A DNA stretch of 64,000 nucleotides from Nesterenkonia lutea (GTDB lineage: Bacteria > Actinomycetota > Actinomycetes > Actinomycetales > Micrococcaceae): assembly GCF_014873955.1 (NCBI RefSeq), contig NZ_JADBED010000001.1:2108001-2172000 (forward strand), in the 5' to 3' direction. How positions within the stretch are numbered: the first letter of the stretch is position 1; each line of letters starts with the position of its first letter. Below the pieces are notes generated by a model. The model was not told the DNA's origin. It searched no databases and saw nothing but the letters and a program-made list of their open reading frames with translations. Both the position numbers and the translations under genes were made by a program. Positions 16,797-24,341 of the stretch are shown piece after piece.

Positions 16797-17347
16797 GCGG
16801 TGGCGCCCCAGTGCGCCGCCTGCATCGCGGGCAGCTGCTCCACCATCCACGGGCTGAAGGCGAAGGGGGTCTCGCGGACCGCTCGGTGCACAGCTTCGGG
16901 GTCCGCCCACTCCCACTGACTGATCTCCTCGGGCACGGGGGCGAGCTCCCCGGTGAGGACTGCGGCGAACACCGGACAGATCTCGTTCTCGACGACGCCG
17001 CTCGCGTCCACTGCCCGGTATCGAAACTCGGCCAGCACCTCCTGGACCTGGGTGACCTCGGCTCCGAGCTCCTGGCGCGCACGGCGGCGCACCGCCAGCT
17101 CGAGCTCCTCGTCACGTCCTGGATGTCCGCAGAAGCTGTTGGTCCAGACTCCGGGCCAGGTGGCCTTGCTCAGCGCCCGGCGGGTGAGTAGGAGCCGTCC
17201 GGCGGAGTCGAAGAGATAGCAGGAGAAGCCCAGATGCAGCGGGGTGTCCTGGGTGTGCACCGTGCGCTTGGGGGCCACACCTGTGGCCGCTCCGGTCTCT
17301 GAGAGCAGAACGACGTGTTCCTCCGCCGAGGACGAGCCTGAGGTCAT
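16793..17347 (-). CDS. idi: isopentenyl-diphosphate delta-isomerase (type 1)
   Basis: The 184-residue Nudix-fold protein has PLHLGFSCYLFDSAGRLLLT, the catalytic-cysteine segment TNSFCGHPGRDE, and the Glu-containing ENEICPVFAA. It interconverts IPP and DMAPP, supplying both phytoene synthesis and the two C5 units added by CrtEb. It is the first gene of the carotenoid operon. The start is ATG 17347, because TATGCT lies six bases upstream with no ribosome site, predicting a leaderless operon mRNA. Confidence 0.92.
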   Translation of the reverse strand: MTSGSSSAEEHVVLLSETGAATGVAPKRTVHTQDTPLHLGFSCYLFDSAGRLLLTRRALSKATWPGVWTNSFCGHPGRDEELELAVRRRARQELGAEVTQVQEVLAEFRYRAVDASGVVENEICPVFAAVLTGELAPVPEEISQWEWADPEAVHRAVRETPFAFSPWMVEQLPAMQAAHWGATA

Positions 17348-17353
17348 GTCACG

Positions 17354-17359
17354 AGCATA
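17354..17359 (-). promoter_or_regulatory. -10 element of the carotenoid operon (leaderless)
   Basis: On the minus strand TATGCT is followed by six bases and ATG 17347. This would be the only promoter needed for the six tightly overlapping carotenoid genes. Confidence 0.55.
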
Positions 17360-17400
17360 GCCAGTCGCAGCCGCTCCGCGCTGGATGCGACGCCGGCGGA

Positions 17401-17449
17401 GCATGCGCATGCGACGGTGTTAGATTGGCCGAGACGTGCCGCGGCACGT
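17401..17449. promoter_or_regulatory. two palindromes and a -10 candidate upstream of the SDR gene
   Basis: GCATGCGCATGC (17401-17412) is a perfect 12-bp palindrome. A -10-like TAGATT follows at 17421-17426. A perfect 16-bp palindrome, ACGTGCCGCGGCACGT, covers 17434-17449, about where transcription would begin. The layout suggests repressor binding between the divergent idi and SDR genes, but the regulator is unknown. Confidence 0.4.
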
Positions 17450-17500
17450 GAGAAGCACGCCTGCCCGCCGCGGAGACTTCCGACCAAGGATGTGTGCCTG

Positions 17501-18976
17501 ATGGGAACAGCAGCAGTGACCGGGGCGACCGGATACATCGGAGGACGGCTGGTGCCCCAGCTGCTCCGGGCAGGGCACACGGTGCGTGTGCTCACCCGTC
17601 GAGCAGAGGCCCTGCGTGATGTCCCCTGGCGCGACGAGGTCACCGTGGTCGAAGGGGATCTGACCGATCCCGACGCGGCCGCCGAGCTCTGTGCGGGTGC
17701 TGACACCGCCTACTACCTCGTGCACTCGATGACCTCGGACCGCAGCTTCGAGGAGCTCGACGAACGCTGCGCCCAGGTCCTGGGGACCGCGGCGAGCGAG
17801 GCCGGCGTCGACCATCTGGTCTATCTCGCGGGTCTGCACCCTGACTCGCGGGAGGGCGAGCTCAGCGCCCACCTTCGCTCCCGGGTCCACGTAGGCGAGG
17901 TGCTGGAGTCCAGCGGCGTGCCCACACTCACCCTCCAGGCCGGACTGGTGATCGGTTCGGGATCCGCCAGCTTCGAGATGATCCGACACCTCACCGACGT
18001 GCTTCCGGTCATGCCGGCTCCGAAATGGGTGATGAACCAGATCCAGCCCATCGCGGTCCGCGATGCGCTGCACTATCTGACCCGCGCGATGGACATCGAA
18101 CTCAGCTCCAGCGTGCGCGCCGACATCGGCGGCCCTGATGTCCACAGCTATGCCCAGCTGATGAAGATCTACGCGCGCACCGCTGAGCTCAACGAGCCTC
18201 GCGTCATTCCGCTGCCGGTGCTGACTCCCTGGCTGGCCGCCCAGTGGGTCAATCTGGTGACCCCCATCCCGCGCACGCTGGCGATACCTCTGGTCGAGTC
18301 GCTGCAGCATGACTGCGTGGTCAAGGATCAGATCATCGACGACATCATCGCACCTCCTGAAGAGGGCCTCACCGACTACGAGACCTCGGTCAGGCTGGCG
18401 CTGGACAAGATCTCGGCGGACCGGGTGGAGACCACCTGGGCGGCCGCACACCCGCTGGACGTGCCCTCGGAGTCGCTGCCCTCGGACCCCGACTGGACCG
18501 GGCGCTCGGTCCTGGTCGATGAACGCCAGCGGCTCTCCACCGCATCGCCGGAGGCGGTCTTCGCCGTGATCGAGGGGATCGGCGGGGAGACCGGTTACTT
18601 CTCCCTCTCGCGCGCCTGGGCGCTTCGCGGTCTCGCGGACAAGCTGGTCGGCGGGGTCGGTCTGGGACGCGGCCGCAGAAGCCGCGGGCAGCTGGCTCTC
18701 GGTGACACCTTGGACTGGTGGCGGGTGGAGGACCTCGACCGCGGACACCTGCTGCGGCTGCGGGCAGAGATGAAGGTCCCCGGACAGGCCTGGCTGGAGT
18801 TCGTGGTGGAGCCTGAGGGCTCCGGCGCGCGCTACCGACAGCGGGCGATCTTCTTCCCGCGGGGACTCGCCGGACGCGCCTACTGGCTGGCGCTGGCTCC
18901 CTTCCACGCCGTCATCTTCCGCAAGATGGCGGCCCGGATCCTGGCCGATGCCGAGGGTTCCGGCCCACAGAGCTGA
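17501..18976 (+). CDS. NAD(P)-binding SDR protein with DUF2867 domain
   Basis: The 491-residue protein has an atypical-SDR Rossmann domain (VTGATGYIGGRLVPQLLRAG) in residues 1-300 with VEGDLTDPD and HLVYLAGLHP. A DUF2867 domain follows in about 340-490, with QRLSTASPEAVFAVIEGIGG and LDWWRVEDLDRGHLLRLRAE and a hydrophobic end. Such fusion proteins are common in actinobacteria near isoprenoid genes; the reaction is unknown. ATG 17501 is used because AAGGA lies about ten bases upstream and the Rossmann motif starts immediately after. It is divergent from the carotenoid operon. Confidence 0.78.
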   Translation: MGTAAVTGATGYIGGRLVPQLLRAGHTVRVLTRRAEALRDVPWRDEVTVVEGDLTDPDAAAELCAGADTAYYLVHSMTSDRSFEELDERCAQVLGTAASEAGVDHLVYLAGLHPDSREGELSAHLRSRVHVGEVLESSGVPTLTLQAGLVIGSGSASFEMIRHLTDVLPVMPAPKWVMNQIQPIAVRDALHYLTRAMDIELSSSVRADIGGPDVHSYAQLMKIYARTAELNEPRVIPLPVLTPWLAAQWVNLVTPIPRTLAIPLVESLQHDCVVKDQIIDDIIAPPEEGLTDYETSVRLALDKISADRVETTWAAAHPLDVPSESLPSDPDWTGRSVLVDERQRLSTASPEAVFAVIEGIGGETGYFSLSRAWALRGLADKLVGGVGLGRGRRSRGQLALGDTLDWWRVEDLDRGHLLRLRAEMKVPGQAWLEFVVEPEGSGARYRQRAIFFPRGLAGRAYWLALAPFHAVIFRKMAARILADAEGSGPQS

Positions 18977-18978
18977 AC

Positions 18979-19024
18979 CGGATGGTGGACGGCCGAGAAA
19001 AGAATCTCGGACATCCACCATCCG
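18979..19024. terminator. long hairpin after the SDR gene, overlapping the next promoter
   Basis: Outer arms CGGATGGTGGA (18979-18989) and TCCACCATCCG (19014-19024) are perfect complements. Inner arms CCGAGA and TCTCGG (18993-18998, 19005-19010) close a 6-nt loop. It begins three bases after the SDR stop codon, so it could end that transcript. Its right arm also contains the CCATCC of the putative SigK promoter for the FAS1 gene. Confidence 0.6.
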
Positions 19025-19044
19025 ATCCTGTCTTCGCTCCGAAC
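19018..19044 (+). promoter_or_regulatory. SigK-like promoter of the FAS1 lipoprotein gene
   Basis: CCATCC (19018-19023), a 15-bp spacer and CCGAAC (19039-19044) resemble the mycobacterial SigK promoter as I recall it (CCATCC-N16/17-CCGAAT). The last -10 base and the spacer length differ, so this is weaker than the copy at 21429. It predicts a leader of about 70 nt with an AGGAG ribosome site. Confidence 0.5.
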
Positions 19045-19121
19045 TCTGAGCACATGACCTGGTCGAGACAACGATCAGATGTCATGCCAGAGACCACGTG
19101 CGATCAACAGGAGATTCAGTC

Positions 19122-19841
19122 ATGAAGACCGAGATGCGCAAAACAACTTCCCTGCTCGGAATCGGAATGGTCGCCCTGCTGGGCCTGACCGCCTGCGGCG
19201 GCTCGGAGGAGCCCGCCGAGGAGACCGACCAGGAGATGACCGAGGAAGAGCCCATGGAGTCAGAGGCTCCGATGGACGAAGAGTCCTCGGAGTCGGAAGA
19301 GCCCATGGATGAAGAGTCGATGGACGAGTCTGATCCCGCCGCAAGCCTGGTCGGCGCCTCCTGTGAGGCCTACGCCGAGGAGGTTCCCGAGGGTGAGGGT
19401 TCGGTCGGCGGGATGGCCGAGGATCCGGTGGCCACCGCGGCCTCGAACAACCCGATGCTGACCACGCTCACCGCAGCAGTCTCCGGCGAGCTGAACCCGG
19501 ACGTCGACCTCGTGGACACGCTCAACGGCGGCGAGTTCACCGTGATCGCCCCCACTGATGATGCCTTCGCCGAGATTCCGGAGGAGGACCTCAACGCTGT
19601 GGTCGAAGACGCTGACATGCTGACCAGCGTCCTGACCTACCACGTCATCGAAGGTCAGATGTCCCCCGATGAGATCGCCGGTGAGCACGAGACCGTCAAC
19701 GGCGCCACCGTGACCATCGAGGGCGAAGGCGAAGACCTGATGTTCGACGACGCAGGCCTGGTCTGCGGCGGCGTCCAGACCGCCAACGCCACCGTCTACA
19801 TGGTCGATGCTGTCCTGATGCCCGAGGCGGCCGAAGAGTGA
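19122..19841 (+). CDS. FAS1 (fasciclin) domain lipoprotein
   Basis: The 239-residue product starts with a lipoprotein signal whose lipobox is LLGLTACGG. A very acidic spacer with repeated EEPMESEAPMDEES-like runs covers about residues 26-75. One FAS1 domain follows, with NPMLTTLTAAVSG, FTVIAPTDDAFAEIP, LTYHVIEGQMSP and the end box ANATVYMVDAVLMP. It is related in domain type to mycobacterial MPT70/MPT83, which are under SigK control. ATG 19122 has AGGAG upstream. It sits directly before sigK-rskA and is probably exported and surface-anchored. Confidence 0.85.
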   Translation: MKTEMRKTTSLLGIGMVALLGLTACGGSEEPAEETDQEMTEEEPMESEAPMDEESSESEEPMDEESMDESDPAASLVGASCEAYAEEVPEGEGSVGGMAEDPVATAASNNPMLTTLTAAVSGELNPDVDLVDTLNGGEFTVIAPTDDAFAEIPEEDLNAVVEDADMLTSVLTYHVIEGQMSPDEIAGEHETVNGATVTIEGEGEDLMFDDAGLVCGGVQTANATVYMVDAVLMPEAAEE

Positions 19842-19893
19842 TCTGCACGGGCGCGGTCACTGCTGACCGTTCCTGAGGAACAGGCGAGAGCAC

Positions 19894-19942
19894 ACGGCGG
19901 CGTCCGGCACCCACCTGCACGACAGGGTGCGGGCGCCGCCGT
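19894..19942 (+). terminator. nested hairpin after the FAS1 gene
   Basis: Outer arms ACGGCGGCG (19894-19902) and CGCCGCCGT (19934-19942) enclose a second stem, GCACCC (19907-19912) with GGGTGC (19925-19930). TGTT follows the right arm. It lies 52 bp after the FAS1 stop and before sigK, so it would separate the two transcripts. A smaller stem GTTCCT/AGGAAC lies at 19869-19881. Confidence 0.6.
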
Positions 19943-19968
19943 TGTTCGTCCCGGGGGTGTGGCATTCT

Positions 19969-20580
19969 ATGGGGATGCATGACATGGGCACCTCAGCTTC
20001 GGCCGCCGACGGCGCGCCGCCTGTGCATGCACCCGCGGACACCTGCAGAGACCTTCTCCTGAAGATCCAGCAGGGAGATGAGCAGGCGTTCGAGCAGCTG
20101 TATCGAGAGCAGAGCGCGATTCTGCTGGCCACCGCGCTGCGTGTGCTGCGGAACAGATCCCTCGCCGAAGAGGTTCTCCAGGAGATCTTCACCGAGGTGT
20201 GGGTCAACTGTCACAGCTACCGCCCCCAGGCTGGCAGCGGCAGGGCCTGGCTGACGACCATGTGTCGCCGTCGGGCCATCGACAGGGTCCGAGCAGTGCA
20301 GGCCCAGCAGAACAGAGATTTCACCCAGGGGGTGAAGGAGGCTCATATCCATGAGCCCGATGTCCAGGACTCCGTCCTCACCCAGGTGGAGGCGGCCCGC
20401 GCGCAGACCGCGCTGCGGACCCTTCCCGAGGAGCAGGCCACCGCCATAGCGATGGCCTACTATCAAGAGCTGTCTCATTCGGAGATCTCTCGGCGGCTCG
20501 ACGTGCCGCTGGGAACAGTGAAATCGCGGATCCGAGACGGCATGCAGCGACTCAGGACACAGCTAGGAGGTGCCGGATGA
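19969..20580 (+). CDS. sigK: ECF RNA polymerase sigma factor, SigK type
   Basis: The 203-residue protein has sigma region 2 (about 45-115; FEQLYREQSAILLATALRVL and WLTTMCRRRAIDRVRAVQ) and region 4 (about 150-200; LPEEQATAIAMAYYQELSHS and LDVPLGTVKSRIRDGMQRLR). Three ATGs (19969, 19975, 19984) could start it, and I take the first. The stop overlaps the start of the rskA-like gene by four bases. Pairing with an RskA-type anti-sigma factor, and a FAS1 gene next door, argues for the SigK subgroup. Confidence 0.88.
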   Translation: MGMHDMGTSASAADGAPPVHAPADTCRDLLLKIQQGDEQAFEQLYREQSAILLATALRVLRNRSLAEEVLQEIFTEVWVNCHSYRPQAGSGRAWLTTMCRRRAIDRVRAVQAQQNRDFTQGVKEAHIHEPDVQDSVLTQVEAARAQTALRTLPEEQATAIAMAYYQELSHSEISRRLDVPLGTVKSRIRDGMQRLRTQLGGAG

Positions 20581-21410
20581 ACGCCGATCGCGAATACCTG
20601 GCCGCCGGCTGTGCGCTCGGGACCCTGGACGGGGCCGAGCTGCGCGAAGCACTCGAGCTGGAGGCCGCTGACCCGAGCTTCGCCGAGGAGGTGCAGTCCT
20701 TCCGCGAGACGCTGGGGCTGCTGGCCGAGTCCGACGACGCCGTCGCGCCCAGCGCCGAGGTGGAGGCCGGCATCCTGCCCATCCCGCGGCGTGAACAGCA
20801 GAACCCAGCCCCAGAGACACAAGAAGCCCCAGAGACCCTTGATGTTCCAGAAGCCCCCGGGACACGCGAGGCGCCCGAGGCACCCGAGCCTGCGGCGGTC
20901 ACCGGCAGTTCGCCTTCCGGGGCCGCGCCTCGCCGTCGTCAGCCGCTGACCACCCTCTTCGCCCTGGCGGCCTCCACTCTGCTGGTGCTCTCCGCCGTGC
21001 TGGCCGGCGTGGTGGTCAACCAGCAGCAGGACACCACCGACATGGAAGAGTCGCTCACCGCGGCCGAGGCTGAACGGGAACGCGCGCAGCGCCTGCTCGG
21101 CGCCGCTGATCTCTCGTTCACCGAGGCGGAGGCCACTGTGGGCGGACGCGTGACCCTGGCCTATTCAGTCTCCGAGCAGATGCTCCACCTGACCCCGCAC
21201 GACATGCCGGAGCTGCCCGAGGACCAGACCATGCAGCTCTGGCTGATCGATGAGGAGGGACCACACAGCGCCGGCCTGATGACCGGCACGCAGACCGAGC
21301 TGCTCACCGATGTGGCCATGGACGAGGGCATGACCTTCGGCGTCACCGTGGAACCGGCCGGCGGCTCCGAGGAACCGACCACCGAACCGGTCCTGCTCGC
21401 CGACCTCTGA
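20577..21410 (+). CDS. rskA: anti-sigma-K factor, RskA type
   Basis: The 277-residue protein has an N-terminal cytoplasmic domain (YLAAGCALGTLDGAELREAL...) that should bind the sigma factor. A proline/glutamate-rich linker covers about 78-110. One membrane helix follows (TTLFALAASTLLVLSAVLAG), then a short helical stretch and an extracytoplasmic RskA domain (AYSVSEQMLHLTPHDMPELP, QLWLIDEEGPHSAGLM). No zinc-binding HxxxCxxC motif is present, as in RskA. Regulated proteolysis of such proteins normally releases the sigma factor. It is translationally coupled to sigK (ATGA). Confidence 0.88.
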   Translation: MNADREYLAAGCALGTLDGAELREALELEAADPSFAEEVQSFRETLGLLAESDDAVAPSAEVEAGILPIPRREQQNPAPETQEAPETLDVPEAPGTREAPEAPEPAAVTGSSPSGAAPRRRQPLTTLFALAASTLLVLSAVLAGVVVNQQQDTTDMEESLTAAEAERERAQRLLGAADLSFTEAEATVGGRVTLAYSVSEQMLHLTPHDMPELPEDQTMQLWLIDEEGPHSAGLMTGTQTELLTDVAMDEGMTFGVTVEPAGGSEEPTTEPVLLADL

Positions 21411-21428
21411 AGACTCTGGCTCGAACAC

Positions 21429-21457
21429 CCATCCAGCAGGCCCCTCCACTCCGAATA
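21429..21457 (+). promoter_or_regulatory. SigK-type promoter of the molybdenum oxidoreductase gene
   Basis: CCATCC (21429-21434), exactly 16 bp, and CCGAATA (21451-21457) match the full mycobacterial SigK consensus as I recall it. Seven bases then lead to ATG 21465, so transcription should start at or very near the ATG. The site lies in the 54-bp gap after rskA. Confidence 0.75.
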
Positions 21458-21464
21458 AGCAGAC

Positions 21465-23126
21465 ATGACACAGACGGCGCGCAGGACCCAAGACCCGGCC
21501 CCCTCCGGCCCCGGCCAGCCGCTGCTGCGCCTGGCGCCCCATCTGCTGGCCGGCGTCCTCGCCGCGGCGGTGTTCCTCGGAGCGGCCGACCTGGTGTCGC
21601 GACTCTTCGGTCCCACCTCCTCGCCGCTCATCGCGCTGGGCTCAACCGTCATCGAGCTCTCCCCGAGCTGGCTGCAGGACTTCGCCATCTCAGCCTTCGG
21701 CAGCAACAACAAGCTTGTGCTCTACATCAGCATGGGAGTGGTGGGCGCGGTGCTGGCCGCCCTGATCGGAGTGCTGGCCCGGGCTCGCATGCGCCTCGCA
21801 CTGGGGGTCTTCGCCCTCGTGGGCGTGATCCTGCTCATCGCGGTGCTGCGCCGCCCGGAGAACTCGGCCATCGATTCCGTCCCCACTCTGCTCGGCGCCC
21901 TCGTGGGTCTGCTCACGCTGCTGCTGCTCAGCGGCGCGGCGACGGGATGGCTGGGTCACCCCGGAACACAGGATCCCGCGCAGCACTCCGTACAGGATCC
22001 GGCCCAGGACCCGGCACAGGACCCGGCACAGGACCCGGCACAGGATCCGGCGCACTCCCGGCGCAGGTTCCTCGGTCTGGCCGCTGCCGGCACCGCCCTC
22101 GCCGCCGGCTCCATCGCCTTCGGACGCTCGGTCAACGCCCTGGGGCGCGACGTCGGAGCTGCGGCCGCCCAGCTGGTCCTTCCCACTCCAGCTGTGCGCG
22201 CCGCCGCCATCCCGGAGGCCGCGAGCGTCGGCGTCGAGGGCGTGCCGCCGTTCATCACGCCCAATGACGAGTTCTACCGGATCGACACTGCTCTGGCGGT
22301 GCCGGAGCTGAGCCCCGAAGAATGGACGCTGCGCATCCACGGCATGGTCGAGGAGGAGGTCACCATCGACATGGCCGAGCTCCTGGACCTTCCGCTCGAG
22401 GAGCACCATGTCACGCTGACCTGTGTCTCGAACCCCGTGGGTGGAGACCTGGTCGGGAACGCCACCTGGCTGGGTCATCCCATCCGCGAGCTGCTCGCCC
22501 GCGCGCGGCCCACCGGCGATGCGGACATGGTGCTCTCTCGCTCGATCGACGGATGGACGGCCTCGACTCCCCTTGAGGTGCTCACCGACGAAGACCGTGC
22601 GTCCCTTCTCGCCGTGGGCATGAACGGCGAGCCGCTTCCGGCCCAGCATGGCTATCCTGCTCGGCTCGTGGTGCCCGGACTCTACGGATTCGTCTCGGCG
22701 ACCAAATGGGTCACCGAACTCGAGGTCACCCGCTTCGACGAGCAGACCGCCTACTGGACCGATCGCGGCTGGAACGAGAGGGGACCGGTCCTCGTGGCCT
22801 CGCGCATCGATGTGCCCCGGCCCCTGGCCGAGGTCCCCGGCGAGGAGCTGATCGTGGCCGGCACCGCCTGGGCGACGCATGTGGGTGTGGAGACTGTCGA
22901 GGTCCGGCTCGACGACGGCGACTGGGAGTCGGTGGAGCTCGCCGAGGAGGTCAGCACCGACACCTGGAGGCAGTGGAGGCACACCTTCGCCGATGTCGGC
23001 TCGGGACGCCACTCGGTGACGGTGCGCGCGACCAACGCCGAGGGGGAGGCGCAGATCGCCGAGCGCGCCGACCCGATCCCTGGCGCCGCCACAGGCCAGC
23101 ACCGCATCGAGTTCAGCGTCAGCTGA
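21465..23126 (+). CDS. membrane-anchored molybdopterin-dependent oxidoreductase (sulfite-oxidase fold)
   Basis: The 553-residue protein starts with five membrane helices (residues about 20-160). A QDPA-repeat linker (about 165-198) follows, then a twin-arginine-like SRRRFLGLAAAG with a further hydrophobic stretch, and a large extracytoplasmic catalytic domain. The molybdenum-ligating cysteine is C320 in VTLTCVSNPVGG. Further family signatures are NATWLGHPIRELL, HGYPARLVVPGLYGF and the C-terminal dimerisation domain. The reaction is unknown (sulfite, methionine sulfoxide or similar). It lies in the SigK gene group, and molybdate transport genes follow after one aminotransferase. No ribosome site is seen. 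Confidence 0.85.
   Translation: MTQTARRTQDPAPSGPGQPLLRLAPHLLAGVLAAAVFLGAADLVSRLFGPTSSPLIALGSTVIELSPSWLQDFAISAFGSNNKLVLYISMGVVGAVLAALIGVLARARMRLALGVFALVGVILLIAVLRRPENSAIDSVPTLLGALVGLLTLLLLSGAATGWLGHPGTQDPAQHSVQDPAQDPAQDPAQDPAQDPAHSRRRFLGLAAAGTALAAGSIAFGRSVNALGRDVGAAAAQLVLPTPAVRAAAIPEAASVGVEGVPPFITPNDEFYRIDTALAVPELSPEEWTLRIHGMVEEEVTIDMAELLDLPLEEHHVTLTCVSNPVGGDLVGNATWLGHPIRELLARARPTGDADMVLSRSIDGWTASTPLEVLTDEDRASLLAVGMNGEPLPAQHGYPARLVVPGLYGFVSATKWVTELEVTRFDEQTAYWTDRGWNERGPVLVASRIDVPRPLAEVPGEELIVAGTAWATHVGVETVEVRLDDGDWESVELAEEVSTDTWRQWRHTFADVGSGRHSVTVRATNAEGEAQIAERADPIPGAATGQHRIEFSVS
21993..22052 (+). repeat. five 12-bp tandem repeats within the oxidoreductase gene
   Basis: Units caggaYccggcN at 21993, 22005, 22017, 22029 and 22041 encode QDPA repeats. 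A related copy lies at 21969. They form the flexible linker between the membrane part and the catalytic part, and keep the frame. Confidence 0.85.
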
Positions 23127-24315
23127 GCGGGGCCTGCCCAGCCTGATCCCGCTGGAACTGCAGGATCCGGCGCAGCCCTTCGGCCACCGCCTGCTCCCCC
23201 GGGGCGAGGCTGAGTCGGACCCATTCATGCCCGCCCACCGGATCAAAGTCGGTGCCCGGCACGATCGCCACCCCCGCCTCCTCCAGCAGGGACCGGCAGT
23301 ACGCGGCGGAATCGCCGAATCGGGCGAGCTGCCCACTCAGGTGGGCATAGACGTAGAACGCGCCGTCGGCCGGTGCCGCTTCTCCCCAGCCCAGTTCCCC
23401 GAGCCGGTCCAGCACCAGCGCGCGGGCCGCCGCATATCCCTGCACCTGCGCTGCGGCGAAACTCAGCGACTCCGGACTGAAGGCCTGGACCGCTGCCAGC
23501 TGGGTGGCATGGGGAGGACACAGCGACACGTTGCCGGCGAGCCGTGAGACCGGATCGACCAGATGTTCGGGCAGCACCATCCAGCCCAGCCGCCACCCGG
23601 GCATGCCCCAGTACTTGGAGAAGGAGGAGATGACCACCGCCTCGGACTCCATCTCGCTCGCGCTGACGTTCTCCGCCCCGAAGCTGATGCCGTGGTAGAT
23701 CTCATCGCTGATCAGCTGCACATCATGGTCGGCGCACCAGCGGGAGAGCTCGACGAGCGTCGCGCGTTCGACCATGGTGCCGGTGGGATTGGCCGGGGAT
23801 GCGAGGATCAGGCCGGAGAGCTCGCCATGGGTGCGGACCTCTGCCTCGAGCTGGGCCACTGTGGGCTGGAAGCGCTCCGCCGGACCGCAGTCGAGGTCCA
23901 CCACCTCGATCCCCAGGGCCGTGAGGATGTTGCGGTAGGCGGGGTAGCCGGGCCGCGCCAGGGCCACGCGGTCGCCCGGATCGAAGGCCGCCAGGAAGCT
24001 GAGCATGAAGGCCCCTGAGGAGCCGGTGGTCACCGCGATCCGCTCCACCGGCACCGTGACCCCGTACCAGCGCTCGTAGTGGCCCGCGATGGCCTCGCGC
24101 AGCGGCATGATCCCCATCGCGGCGGTGTAGTTCAGCACCGTGTTGGCCGCGTGGATCTGCGCGGCCGCCTGGTTCACCGCCTCCGGGGCTCCGGATCCGG
24201 GCTCCCCCGCGGTCAGCGAGACCACGTCTCTGCCGGCCGCGCGCATGGCGTCGATGCGGGCCAGGATGCTCATCACCTCGAATCCGGGCACCTGTGATCT
24301 CTGCGAGGGCATCAT
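23119..24315 (-). CDS. class I/II pyridoxal-phosphate aminotransferase
   Basis: The 398-residue protein has the fold-type I aminotransferase motifs VVSLTAGEPGSGAPEAV, LNYTAAMGIMPLREAIAGHY, GLILASPANPTGTMVE, DEIYHGISFG and SSFSKYWGMPGWRLGW, in which the lysine forms the Schiff base. It resembles aspartate/alanine aminotransferase-like proteins; the substrate is not clear. ATG 24315 (followed by a second ATG) has TAGGCT six bases upstream. It ends with an 8-bp overlap with the convergent oxidoreductase gene. Confidence 0.85.
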   Translation of the reverse strand: MMPSQRSQVPGFEVMSILARIDAMRAAGRDVVSLTAGEPGSGAPEAVNQAAAQIHAANTVLNYTAAMGIMPLREAIAGHYERWYGVTVPVERIAVTTGSSGAFMLSFLAAFDPGDRVALARPGYPAYRNILTALGIEVVDLDCGPAERFQPTVAQLEAEVRTHGELSGLILASPANPTGTMVERATLVELSRWCADHDVQLISDEIYHGISFGAENVSASEMESEAVVISSFSKYWGMPGWRLGWMVLPEHLVDPVSRLAGNVSLCPPHATQLAAVQAFSPESLSFAAAQVQGYAAARALVLDRLGELGWGEAAPADGAFYVYAHLSGQLARFGDSAAYCRSLLEEAGVAIVPGTDFDPVGGHEWVRLSLAPGEQAVAEGLRRILQFQRDQAGQAPLS

Positions 24316-24321
24316 ATGACC

Positions 24322-24333
24322 AGCCTATAGACT
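24322..24333. promoter_or_regulatory. back-to-back -10 elements of divergent leaderless genes
   Basis: Minus-strand TAGGCT (24327-24322) is six bases from ATG 24315, and plus-strand TAGACT (24328-24333) is eight bases from ATG 24342. The two hexamers abut in AGCCTATAGACT. Any -35 elements must lie inside the opposite coding sequences. Confidence 0.5.
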
Positions 24334-24341
24334 CACTGCCT

